Source: Bdellovibrionaceae bacterium UBA2339 (GTDB lineage: Bacteria > Bdellovibrionota > Bdellovibrionia > Bdellovibrionales > JAMPXM01). From it: 51,787 bases of DNA. The stretch is taken from contig DDUL01000013.1 of the NCBI GenBank assembly GCA_002344785.1, positions 86,859 to 138,645 of the forward strand. The letters run 5' to 3'. The notes under the pieces were generated by a model. The model was not told the origin of the DNA. It did no database searches and was given only the letters and a program-made list of their open reading frames with translations. Shown piece by piece: positions 7,706 through 15,494 of this stretch (positions are counted from its first letter, which is position 1; the number at the start of each line of letters is the position of its first letter). A program made the position numbers and the translations under genes.

Positions 7706-9559
7706 TTAGCTGCCGATCAGGCGCTTAAAGAAACCCGCGACTTTTTTGCCGATGCCGTCGTTCTTCTTCGGCATTGGGTTCGGCGGCGGAATTTTCTTTC
7801 GATCACCACCACCATGTCCGCGCTTGCCGCTCGGACCATCGTGGCGCTTGCCTTGTGCTTCGGAGCGACGTCCGTCGTGACGACGACCTTGCCCGTTGCC
7901 ACCCTGACCGCCACCGCCTTGGCCGTTGCCCTGACGATCGCGATCGCGATCGCGTCCACGTCCCTGGCCCTGCGACCCCTGACCGTGCCGTCGACCTTCG
8001 TTTCGATTTTCATGTCGGCGCGGACCACCGCCCGCAGCTCCCGCCGATGGCCCATGGCCCGAAGCACCCACGGGCGTCGGTCCATTCGCCGGTCCGTTCG
8101 GATCTCGCGGACCGTGATCACGCTGGGGACGCGGACCATCTCGTCGCGCTCCATCTCGTCCACCACCGCGCGGTCCCGCATCGCGACGTCCACCGTCACG
8201 ACGACCGCCGTCGCGGCCTCCGCCACCACGGCGCGCGCCATCGCGACGACCTTCACCACCCTCACGCCCACGCCGCGGCTCTTCGCCACGGAACTCGCGC
8301 GAAAAATCTTTGCTGCCGCGATCCGACGACATGGCTTTGAATTCCTTCGGAATCTGCGCATCGTCGATGAAGTCCGTATCGACTTTGTGTTTCAAATATC
8401 CTTCCACGCGCGCCAACGCATCCACATCGCGATCGCTCACCAGCGAATACGCAATGCCGTTGGCCCCCGCACGCCCCGTGCGACCGATGCGATGCACGTA
8501 GTTCTCCGGATCATCCGGCAATTCAAAGTTCACCACCATGTCGACGCCCTTGATGTCGAGGCCACGGGCCGCCACATCTGTCGCTACCAAAATATTCTTG
8601 TCGCTATCGCCTTTGAACTGCTCCATCACGCGATTGCGCTGCGACTGCGTCAGCAAGGATGAAATCCCCACCGCCGGCAGTTCATTGTCGTTCAAAAACT
8701 GCGTGATGCGCGGCACGTTCATCTTGAAGTTCGAAAACACAATCGCCTGCCGCGGATTGTGCTTACGCAGAAGCGCCAGCAAGAACGCACCCTTTTCATC
8801 TTGGCCGAGGTGAATGATTTTATCTTCGACGTTCTCCGCCTTCGCTTGATCGCGCGAGACATTGAACTCCACCGGCATCGCGCCGAACTGATACGCGGTA
8901 TTCAAGACATCCAAATTCAGCGTCGCCGAGAACACCATGAACTGGCGGTCTTTCGGAATGCGCGTGAGGATGTACTTCATGTCGTCTTTGAAACCCATAT
9001 CGAACATGCGATCGGCTTCATCGAACACAATGCCGCGCACTTGCTTCAGATCGACGACGTTATCTTTGTAAAGGTCGAGCAAGCGTCCGGGTGTGGCGAT
9101 CACGAACTCGACGCCACCACGCAGCCCCTCTTTTTGCTTGTCGTAACCGACGCCGCCGTAAACCGACACGGCCCGCAATCCTGAGTCTCCGCCGAACTTC
9201 AGGACGTTTTCGTAAACCTGCTCGGCGAGCTCGCGCGTGGGCACAAGCACCAAGATGAAGTTCATCGCCACCCAGTCCGGGAAACGACGTGCTTTGACGA
9301 GCGCCAACTCTTCAGGGCTTAAGCCCTCTTCTTTTTGACGAGATCGCAGAATGCGCTCCATGAGCGGCAACACGAACGCGGCGGTCTTGCCCGTACCTGT
9401 CTGCGCCAGGCCCGCGACATCTTTGCCTTCCATGATCGAAGGCATGGCGGTCTTTTGAATCGGAGTGGGTTCAGCGTAGCCGAGCTTGTCGACGGCGGCC
9501 TGAAGTTGGGGATGGAGCTGGAGGTCTTTGAAACTTTGGATCGGTGAATCGGAACTCAT
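7706..9559 (-). CDS. rhlE: RhlE-type DEAD-box RNA helicase with a long RGG-rich tail
   Basis: ATP-dependent RNA helicase of about 617 residues, probably acting in RNA decay, ribosome assembly or cold adaptation. All core motifs are present: F10 and PTPIQ (31-35) of the Q motif, AQTGTGKT (52-59), PTRELA (107-112), ATPGR (155-159), DEAD (180-183), SAT (211-213), then ARGLDI and HRIGRTGRAG in the second RecA domain. From about residue 400 follow some 215 residues of Arg/Gly/Asp repeats (RRDGGRRDGG-like), an intrinsically disordered RNA-binding tail. The protein ends in a short basic amphipathic helix, KKVAGFFKRLIG. The ATG at 9559 has GAGG 6 bases upstream. RhlE versus other DEAD proteins is a best guess. 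Confidence 0.88.
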   Translation of the reverse strand: MSSDSPIQSFKDLQLHPQLQAAVDKLGYAEPTPIQKTAMPSIMEGKDVAGLAQTGTGKTAAFVLPLMERILRSRQKEEGLSPEELALVKARRFPDWVAMNFILVLVPTRELAEQVYENVLKFGGDSGLRAVSVYGGVGYDKQKEGLRGGVEFVIATPGRLLDLYKDNVVDLKQVRGIVFDEADRMFDMGFKDDMKYILTRIPKDRQFMVFSATLNLDVLNTAYQFGAMPVEFNVSRDQAKAENVEDKIIHLGQDEKGAFLLALLRKHNPRQAIVFSNFKMNVPRITQFLNDNELPAVGISSLLTQSQRNRVMEQFKGDSDKNILVATDVAARGLDIKGVDMVVNFELPDDPENYVHRIGRTGRAGANGIAYSLVSDRDVDALARVEGYLKHKVDTDFIDDAQIPKEFKAMSSDRGSKDFSREFRGEEPRRGREGGEGRRDGARRGGGGRDGGRRDGGRRDAGPRGGGRDGARRDGPRPQRDHGPRDPNGPANGPTPVGASGHGPSAGAAGGGPRRHENRNEGRRHGQGSQGQGRGRDRDRDRQGNGQGGGGQGGNGQGRRHDGRRSEAQGKRHDGPSGKRGHGGGDRKKIPPPNPMPKKNDGIGKKVAGFFKRLIGS

Positions 9560-9910
9560 GAAGGGCCTCGGAAAAAGAAAAAGGAGCGTCGGTGCACAGC
9601 AAGTCTTTGCGCTCGATCTCAATTTCGCAGTTTTGCATTTTGGCGCTGGCGTTCATTGGGCGAGCGCGAGAATTCGACAGCAAGCGCCCGAGCTGACGTC
9701 GCCGCGGCGACGCAAAGCACTTCGACCAGAAGTCGGGCTGAGTGTGCTGAAGAACAAGTGACTGCGATAAGATGGGCATTTTGGGTTTGGCTGGGGCCTG
9801 AACTCAGGCCTGTGACGCTGACAGTTAAACACGCGCCGCAAGAAGAATCTCCTGCGACTTCTTTAAGCTTAGGCGAGTGCGGGGGGAGAGTCAAAACGCC
9901 CTGGTCCATG
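9560..9910. other. Upstream region of the helicase gene, no credible gene
   Basis: About 350 bp upstream of the helicase with no recognisable protein. DEAD-box helicase genes often have long 5' untranslated leaders, so this may be one, but I see no cold-shock-box sequence I can vouch for. An 89-codon plus-strand frame (9656-9925) ends in Asn-Trp-Ser-Arg-stop inside the neighbouring repeat; it has no ribosome-binding site and atypical composition, so I did not call it. Confidence 0.4.
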
Positions 9911-10080
9911 AACTGGTCTCGTTGAGTGTTGCGCGAGATCGCACAAAGCTCATCCTCCCCTAGCGTCAGGCCAATTCCATGGATGCCCAAATATCGAGCA
10001 CGATGAATAGCTGAGTTTATTCAGTAATATTCACGACTTAATCGCCAAGGCCGAGGCCACGCAACACTCAGCGAGACCAG
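9911..10080. repeat. REPIN-like element 1 (inverted pair of a 21-23 bp sequence)
   Basis: The left arm at 9911-9933 begins AACTGGTCTCG and ends GTGTTGCG. The inverted right arm at 10060-10080 matches it over 21 bp with one difference (CGCTGAG instead of CGTTGAG). The 126-bp interior has no open frame. The same arms occur in the same head-to-head arrangement at 19190-19444. Inverted pairs of short repetitive sequences around a small spacer are the hallmark of REPIN/BIME-type elements. The right arm contains the last three codons and stop of the hydrolase gene (10068-10937). Confidence 0.75.
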
Positions 10081-10937
10081 AAGCGGTGAAGCTCCGCCAA
10101 AAACGCCTCCGGCGCCTCCGCATGCAGCCAGTGCCCCACCCCCGGAATTTCAACCGCGTGAATCAATCCCGGGCGGCGAGCCGCAATGCGCTCAAACTGC
10201 TCGCGCGGGAGATCCGCGCTCAATTCGCCGCGCAACCACAGCGTCGAACAGCGGAGTTTGTCGACCAAGTCCCAGCGGTCTCGGTCGCGCCCGGCCTTCA
10301 GGGCGGCCCGAAGGCCTGCAGCATCAAAGCGCCAAGTGGCTTGTCCGTCGGCGAGTTCGCTGATGTTGGAGTAGAGCCAGGGTGCCAACATCGGCGAGGC
10401 GCCGGGGAACTCGCGCCGAAAGTCTTCATCGAACCAAGATTTCGCGGCGGCTTTGGTGGCGAAGGGAACGGGAACTTTGTCGAGAATTCTCTGCACCATG
10501 GAGCCGCCCGCGACCTCGATCATTTCGGGACCGATGTCGACGATCACGAGGCTTTCGACACGTTCTGGGTAAAGTGCGGCGAAAGTGAGCGCCACGCGTC
10601 CGCCCATGGAGTGGCCCACGAGGCGGATGCGCGACCAGCCGAGGTCGTCGAGGATGAGGCGCAAGTCTTCCGCCATGCGCTCAGGTGAGTAGGCGTCAGG
10701 GTCAGCGGCCAGATCTGCGTGAAAGCTGCGTCCGTGGCCTCTTTGGTCGTACGCGAGCACGCGATGTGTGGCTTCGAATTCGCGGGCGATGCGCCTGAAA
10801 TTGAGGGCGTAGCCCATCACGCCGTGGAGGAACACCACCGACGGCGGGCCGGGCTCACCGCGATGAGGTTCAAGGCCCGTGAGCTGTGTAAAGAACTTTG
10901 CTGAGTGCTGCGATGGGGAGGGTGAATTTTTCGACAT
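10068..10937 (-). CDS. Alpha/beta hydrolase (YbfF/ABHD11-like esterase)
   Basis: A 289-residue soluble alpha/beta hydrolase, probably an esterase or thioesterase. The fold markers are FLHGVMGYALNF (oxyanion region, about 36-47), YDQRGHGRS (about 61-69), the nucleophile elbow GHSMGG with its catalytic serine, and the C-terminal GVGHWLHAEAPEAF with the catalytic histidine. The pattern is closest to E. coli YbfF and human ABHD11. The ATG at 10937 has GAGG 8 bases upstream; longer starts overlap the divergent pcnB gene. Its last residues, Trp-Ser-Arg-stop, are encoded by one arm of a dispersed repeat, the same ending as the unrelated M48 peptidase at 19204. Substrate unknown. Confidence 0.85.
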   Translation of the reverse strand: MSKNSPSPSQHSAKFFTQLTGLEPHRGEPGPPSVVFLHGVMGYALNFRRIAREFEATHRVLAYDQRGHGRSFHADLAADPDAYSPERMAEDLRLILDDLGWSRIRLVGHSMGGRVALTFAALYPERVESLVIVDIGPEMIEVAGGSMVQRILDKVPVPFATKAAAKSWFDEDFRREFPGASPMLAPWLYSNISELADGQATWRFDAAGLRAALKAGRDRDRWDLVDKLRCSTLWLRGELSADLPREQFERIAARRPGLIHAVEIPGVGHWLHAEAPEAFLAELHRFWSR

Positions 10938-11012
10938 ACCGACGACCTCGCAGGATGCTGCGCACTTGCCGCTGTAAGTCTCAGCAGGCCTTCGCCGCGC
11001 CTGAGGCTCATC

Positions 11013-11040
11013 TTGCGCATGGGGCTCAGGCAGGTATACT
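11013..11040 (+). promoter_or_regulatory. Putative pcnB promoter
   Basis: TTGCGC (11013-11018), 16 bp, TATACT (11035-11040). The -10 ends 9 bases before the ATG at 11050, so transcription would begin only a few bases before it or at it. There is no Shine-Dalgarno sequence in front of that ATG, consistent with a leaderless message. Confidence 0.5.
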
Positions 11041-11049
11041 GCCCAGCGA

Positions 11050-12615
11050 ATGTCCGACGCGCAAGCCTCGCCGACCGCTTCCAAAGCGAATGACGGCACA
11101 TCTCATCCTCATCCCGCTCAGCCGACAACTGGGACAATATCAGAAGCTTCTGCAGAAGCTTCGAAGTCGGACTCGCGCGCGTCTGCTGCGAACTCGGCGA
11201 ATTCTGCCTCGGCGACGTTGAACGAAAAACATCGCCCGGTTCTGCGCGCGGACTGGGTTGATCCGCATGCTTACGGCATCGTCAAAGCGCTGCAAAAAGC
11301 CGGGCACGAAACTTATTTGGTCGGCGGCTGCGTGCGCGATCTGCTGATCGGCATGAATCCCAAGGATTTCGACATCGCGACGATGGCGCATCCGCCGCAA
11401 GTGAAGCGCATCATTCACATGGCCTTCATCATTGGTAAGCGCTTCCGACTGGTGCTGGTGAAGCGCGGTGATCAACAATACGAAGTGGCGACTTTCCGCC
11501 GCGAGTTTGATCCCAACGAGTTCCCCGCCGATCAGTATCCCGACGGCCCGCCTCCCGGCGACAATGTGTTCGGCACGCCGGAAGAGGATGCGGTTCGCCG
11601 CGACTTCACCATCAACGCTTTGTTTTATGATCCGATTCGCGAGCGCGTGATCGATTATGTCGGCGGTCAGCGCGACATCGAAGCGCGAGTCCTGCGGATG
11701 ATCGGCGATCCGGATCGGCGCTTGGTTGAAGACCCGATTCGCATGCTTCGCGCGCTTCGCTTGGCGCACAAGATTCGCTTCGCCTTGGACCCTGAGCTGC
11801 GCGCGTCGATCACGCGAAACGCCGCCTCGGTGATGCAAGGCGTGTTGCCCCGAAGGCGCGAAGAGCTGCTCAAGATTTTGCGACTGGACGATCCTTTTGC
11901 GGCCTTGGTGGAGGCCCACGACTTGGGCTTGCTTCGCCACGCCTTTCCCTCGCTGGATCGCATTTTCGAATCACCCCGGCGCACCGACATCTTCCGCGCC
12001 TTGTTCGAACAATTCTCGGCGAGCGTGTTGGATGATTCGAACACCACACAGCTGTTTGGCTGGCTTCTCTACGCGATGCTAGAGACTTGGAAGGAAGAAG
12101 TGCGCGTGGAGATCGGCGACGGCGGCGCGGCCGACGAGTCGCAAGCGCGCTGGCCGAAGATCGACAACGAAGATTTTGCGCGCGTGATGCGCGACGAGTT
12201 CGGCATGTACAAGTTCGAGCAGTCCGCAGTGGTCTCGGCCGTGCGCATGATTGGGCTGCTGGAGCGCTCCGCGGACTATCGCCGCAAGGGCGATCGTCGC
12301 CAAAACAATGTCGTGCGCCGCGAAGGCTTCACTTTGGCGTTGCGACTTGGCATCTGCGACCATCGCCTCGCCGGCGAAGACATTGTGTTCTGGCTGCAAA
12401 TCGCTGAGCGCTTGCAACCTGAGATCGAGGCGGCTGAGAACGAGCGCCGCAACGAAAAGTCCTCGCGCCGCCGCCGTGGTCGCCGAGGCGGTCGCGACTC
12501 CGCCGAGCGCCCCAATTCGCGAGGCCAGGGCCACGAAGGCGAGAACTCCGCGGATGGCGATCGTGATGGCGACGGCGGCGACGATGAAGGCGACGGCGAC
12601 AGCCATCAAGGCTGA
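11050..12615 (+). CDS. pcnB: Poly(A) polymerase I (PcnB-type nucleotidyltransferase)
   Basis: Adds 3' adenylate tails to RNA, promoting decay. The class II nucleotidyltransferase head is clear: YLVGGCVRDLLIG (89-101) and the metal-binding KDFDIAT with D106 and D108. GKRFRLVLVKRG (129-140) and RRDFTINALFYD (183-194) follow. The GKRFRLVLV segment favours PcnB over CCA-adding enzymes. Length is 521 residues. Two oddities are a 60-residue Ser/Ala/Thr-rich, probably disordered N-terminus, and a C-terminal tail with an RRRRGRRGGRDS patch followed by an acidic Asp/Gly run. The basic patch may bind RNA. The true start could lie downstream, since the conserved part begins near residue 65, but the promoter position supports 11050. 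Confidence 0.88.
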   Translation: MSDAQASPTASKANDGTSHPHPAQPTTGTISEASAEASKSDSRASAANSANSASATLNEKHRPVLRADWVDPHAYGIVKALQKAGHETYLVGGCVRDLLIGMNPKDFDIATMAHPPQVKRIIHMAFIIGKRFRLVLVKRGDQQYEVATFRREFDPNEFPADQYPDGPPPGDNVFGTPEEDAVRRDFTINALFYDPIRERVIDYVGGQRDIEARVLRMIGDPDRRLVEDPIRMLRALRLAHKIRFALDPELRASITRNAASVMQGVLPRRREELLKILRLDDPFAALVEAHDLGLLRHAFPSLDRIFESPRRTDIFRALFEQFSASVLDDSNTTQLFGWLLYAMLETWKEEVRVEIGDGGAADESQARWPKIDNEDFARVMRDEFGMYKFEQSAVVSAVRMIGLLERSADYRRKGDRRQNNVVRREGFTLALRLGICDHRLAGEDIVFWLQIAERLQPEIEAAENERRNEKSSRRRRGRRGGRDSAERPNSRGQGHEGENSADGDRDGDGGDDEGDGDSHQG

Positions 12616-12841
12616 CCCCATCGCGGGCCATAGAGCCTTCAGATCGCCCCAGAATGAGTCATTCGGTGGTCCACTCTCGGGATCGCGTCGAGCTTCGAGG
12701 CATTTCGTTGCATACTGACGCATACTGAAGGGTGAACTTGAGCGCACCGCAGAGCGGGTGTATGACCGAAGTGTTCGGACCCAAACCCGCACGGGCACCC
12801 GACCATGACGCTCTCAAAATAGGACCGACCGAGGAGAACTT

Positions 12842-13081
12842 ATGAGCATCGGACCACTCCAGGCACTGATTATCATCGCCGTCATTTTGATTTTCTTTGG
12901 TCCCTCGCGCTTGCCAGGCCTCGGAAAGTCCGTGGGCGAAGCCATTCGCGGTTTCAAAAAAGGTATCTCCGGCGACGAGATCGATGTGACCGACTCGGCC
13001 AAGCCGGCGAACGAAAAGCTGAGTGCCCAAGACTCAACGTCGACGCAAAAGTCGACGCAATCCGAGAAGGACAAAGTCTAA
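12842..13081 (+). CDS. tatA: Twin-arginine translocase subunit TatA/E
   Basis: Pore-forming subunit of the Tat export system for folded proteins. The 79-residue product has the standard layout: a single transmembrane helix (about 5-20), the hinge FGPSRLPGLGK (about 19-29), an amphipathic helix (GKSVGEAIRGFKKGI, about 28-42) and a polar tail rich in Ser/Thr/Lys. A GAGGAG sequence lies just before the ATG. No tatB or tatC is adjacent, so the rest of the translocase must be encoded elsewhere. A pair of hairpins follows the stop. Confidence 0.93.
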   Translation: MSIGPLQALIIIAVILIFFGPSRLPGLGKSVGEAIRGFKKGISGDEIDVTDSAKPANEKLSAQDSTSTQKSTQSEKDKV

Positions 13082-13090
13082 GAGGAAGGT

Positions 13091-13138
13091 CGAGGCCGCA
13101 GGCCTCGTCGCCGATTATGCGGGCCAATTTATCGGCCC
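13091..13138 (+). terminator. Two hairpins between tatA and the convergent transketolase gene
   Basis: CGAGGCC-GCA-GGCCTCG (13091-13107) is a perfect 7-bp stem, and GGGCC/GGCCC (13121-13125 and 13134-13138) forms a second. They fill the space between convergent stops. Neither has a long U-run, so termination is inferred from position and structure. Confidence 0.4.
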
Positions 13139-13159
13139 AAACTGGAATTAGAATTGAGA

Positions 13160-15298
13160 TCAAAGCTCGAGTGCTGCGCGCTCGATCGCTACAGAATCCA
13201 AACCATGCTTCGCGTACAGCTCAAGCGCTGAATACGCACTTTGCCCAAAGTGCTCGCCCACACCGAGCAGCTTTGCGCGCACCGGCACGCCCGCAGTGTG
13301 CAGCGCCTGCAATGTGATCGAGCCCAAGCCACAAATCTGGCGATGCTCTTCCACCACCACAAGTCGACCATCGGCCTGCGCTAAGCAAGTCTTGAGAGTC
13401 GCAAGATCCGGATGATTCACGTTGGATGCGTGCAGCACGATGGCGCCACGACCCGCAGCCTGCAAGCGATCCGCAGCTTTGAGCGCCTCAGGTACCAACG
13501 AACCACTCGCCGCAATCACCACAGGTTTCGCACCTTCGATACGCAGAAGCGTCGGCCAAGTCTTCAGCGAATGTTTTTGCCCCTCGGGGATCAAGCGCTT
13601 CGGAAAATTCTCACGACCCAAGAAGAACACGCGCGTCGGTGGAACTTCTCCGCGGGCTCGAGCCGCAGCGAAATCTTCGATGGCGAGTGTGAGCAAGTCT
13701 TCAGCTTCTGCGGATGTTGAAAGTGAAAACACTTCGGTGTGAGGAATGCTGGCCACTTGTGCGACAAAGCTCAGTGCCTGGTGGCTCGCGCCATCGGCCG
13801 CATCTTGAAAACCCGTGTGCGAGAAAATCGCAATCACCGGCGCCAGCGACAAATTCGCCATGGTGATCGGCAACGCGCCTTTGGTGACGCCGAACTGCGC
13901 GAAGGTGTCGACGATGGGAATGTAACCCGCCAGCGAAAGTCCCGCGGCTGTCGAAATCATGTTGGCTTCCGCGATCCCCACATCAAGGGCTGAGTCGGGA
14001 TAAACTTTATGGAAGTCGGCGACACCGGTTGAGCCCGGCAAATCTGAAGTGACGGAGACGACGGGAAGCCCGCGGCCTCGAGCGGCGACCAAGGCTTTTG
14101 CGACACCGACTTGGATCTTTTCATTGCCCGTGGCTTTCAAGAGTGCTGCACCCGGAGTTGTGGGTTGCACCGTCGCGCTCACGCGTGAGGAAAGTTCGGT
14201 TTCGCGCTTTTGCACAGTTTCAATCCACGCCATGAACTCAGGCGGCACAGAGGCCGGCGCGTAGATCTCGGTTAAAAACTCAGGCAGCTCTTTGGCGGAC
14301 TTCAGCGGAAAGCCGTGCGCGCCGGAAGATGAGGCTTCGGCTTTTTTGTTGCCTTTGCCCTTGATGGTTCGCGCGACGATCGCGACGGGAACCGAAGGAT
14401 TGAGTCGCGCCAATTCAAATGCTTCTTCCAACGTGGAGGCGCAAGCTTGCAAAGAATGTCCGTCTTCCAGACGAAGAACTTTCCAACCCAAATCATCAAG
14501 AGCTCGGAACGACGGCTCCATCGAAAAACAATCCTGCTCGATGCGACCGCTCAGCTTGGTGCGATTGTCGCTGATGATCAGCACGAAGGGCGCGACTTTG
14601 CCTTTTTGCGCAAGACCAGGAATCGCAGCCAAAGCTTCGCGCGCTTCGCCTTCCATCGCGCCGCCATCTGAAAGCGCACAAACCGTCACGCGTTGGCGCG
14701 CATCGAAGGACGAGGCCCCCGCTCGCGCACCCGTCAGTGCGTCGGCGATCGCCAAGCCTTGAGCTTGTGGCAAACCCGATCCGAGCGGACCGTTCGACAC
14801 GAGCACGCCTTCGGGGAAGAGATGCGCTTCGCCGTGACCTGTGAGCTTGGACGTGATCGAGCGGAATTCACGCAGTGATTCGAGCTTCACGCCCGCCATG
14901 CCGTAGTTGGCCTTCAGAGCGTAGAGGCCGTTTTCGCAGTGACCGGCGTCGTTGACAAAATTGTAGAGCTCGAACCACGGCCGCGATTTTTTCTCAGCGT
15001 CGTGAAACATCAAGCCGTGCAGGGCGGACATCAATTCCGCAAATGCCGAAGGCCCACCAAAGTGCGAGGCCGCACCACCCAGTTGCGCCTCCATATCCAT
15101 GAGCGCCACCATCGCGCGCGTCGCTTTGGGACATCCCACCGCGATGCTTTCGCCGGTGAGTCGCTGAACGCTCGCGCTCCAGCGTGGCCGGAGGCCTCGA
15201 GCATCGGCCAGTCGCGATTTCATCGCGAGCGGACGAAGCGGCTCGTTGGATTTATTTTGAAGAAGAGAGGAATTGGGTGCGCCGGTTTCTGCTGCCAT
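13160..15298 (-). CDS. Transketolase-family enzyme, divergent in the first domain
   Basis: A thiamine-diphosphate enzyme of 712 residues with transketolase architecture. The N-terminal cofactor domain has SDGGAMEGEAREAL (210-223) and SDNR (243-246) in place of the usual GDG...NN, preceded by NGPLGSGLPQAQGLA (169-183). The central pyrimidine-binding domain is well conserved: SDLPGSTGVADF, GIAEANMISTAAGLSLAG and TFAQFGV. The early GHPGxPMG histidine motif of standard transketolases is replaced by LGGAASHFGGPSAFAEL (73-89). It probably moves ketol units in the pentose phosphate pathway, but the altered N-terminal motifs leave room for another substrate. The ATG at 15298 is chosen over an upstream TTG at 15340. 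It is divergent from adenosine deaminase. Confidence 0.8.
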   Translation of the reverse strand: MAAETGAPNSSLLQNKSNEPLRPLAMKSRLADARGLRPRWSASVQRLTGESIAVGCPKATRAMVALMDMEAQLGGAASHFGGPSAFAELMSALHGLMFHDAEKKSRPWFELYNFVNDAGHCENGLYALKANYGMAGVKLESLREFRSITSKLTGHGEAHLFPEGVLVSNGPLGSGLPQAQGLAIADALTGARAGASSFDARQRVTVCALSDGGAMEGEAREALAAIPGLAQKGKVAPFVLIISDNRTKLSGRIEQDCFSMEPSFRALDDLGWKVLRLEDGHSLQACASTLEEAFELARLNPSVPVAIVARTIKGKGNKKAEASSSGAHGFPLKSAKELPEFLTEIYAPASVPPEFMAWIETVQKRETELSSRVSATVQPTTPGAALLKATGNEKIQVGVAKALVAARGRGLPVVSVTSDLPGSTGVADFHKVYPDSALDVGIAEANMISTAAGLSLAGYIPIVDTFAQFGVTKGALPITMANLSLAPVIAIFSHTGFQDAADGASHQALSFVAQVASIPHTEVFSLSTSAEAEDLLTLAIEDFAAARARGEVPPTRVFFLGRENFPKRLIPEGQKHSLKTWPTLLRIEGAKPVVIAASGSLVPEALKAADRLQAAGRGAIVLHASNVNHPDLATLKTCLAQADGRLVVVEEHRQICGLGSITLQALHTAGVPVRAKLLGVGEHFGQSAYSALELYAKHGLDSVAIERAALEL

Positions 15299-15372
15299 GA
15301 CAGGGTTTTCCCTAAACGCCCGCAGGGCGTCAACCGTCAACAGCTTCCGGCGAGAACGAAGAGGATCAAGAA

Positions 15373-15449
15373 CTCTGGTATGAGCTCTGTGGGATCAGTT
15401 CTGTGGCATGAGTTCTGTGGTATGACATCTGTGGGATCAGTTCTGTGCC
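15373..15449. repeat. 14-bp tandem repeat between divergent genes
   Basis: About five and a half imperfect copies of a 14-bp unit with consensus CTGTGGnATnAGTT: units start at 15373, 15387, 15401, 15415, 15429 and (partial) 15443. The second and fifth full copies are identical (CTGTGGGATCAGTT). The array fills much of the space between the transketolase start at 15298 and the adenosine deaminase start at 15495. Confidence 0.85.
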
Positions 15450-15494
15450 AATAGACTCGTGACAAGCGGCTCGCAAATCGCCAATTTGTTGCCC

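Noticed and set aside
7670..8662. 330-codon plus-strand frame opposite the helicase tail
   Set aside because: It is the antisense of Arg/Gly-rich coding DNA, whose codon pattern produces long open frames on the opposite strand; it has no ribosome-binding site or recognisable domain.
9656..9925. 89-codon plus-strand frame ending in Asn-Trp-Ser-Arg
   Set aside because: Its composition looks non-coding, no ribosome-binding site precedes it, and its ending comes from the repeat arm. It is mentioned only in the discussion of that repeat.
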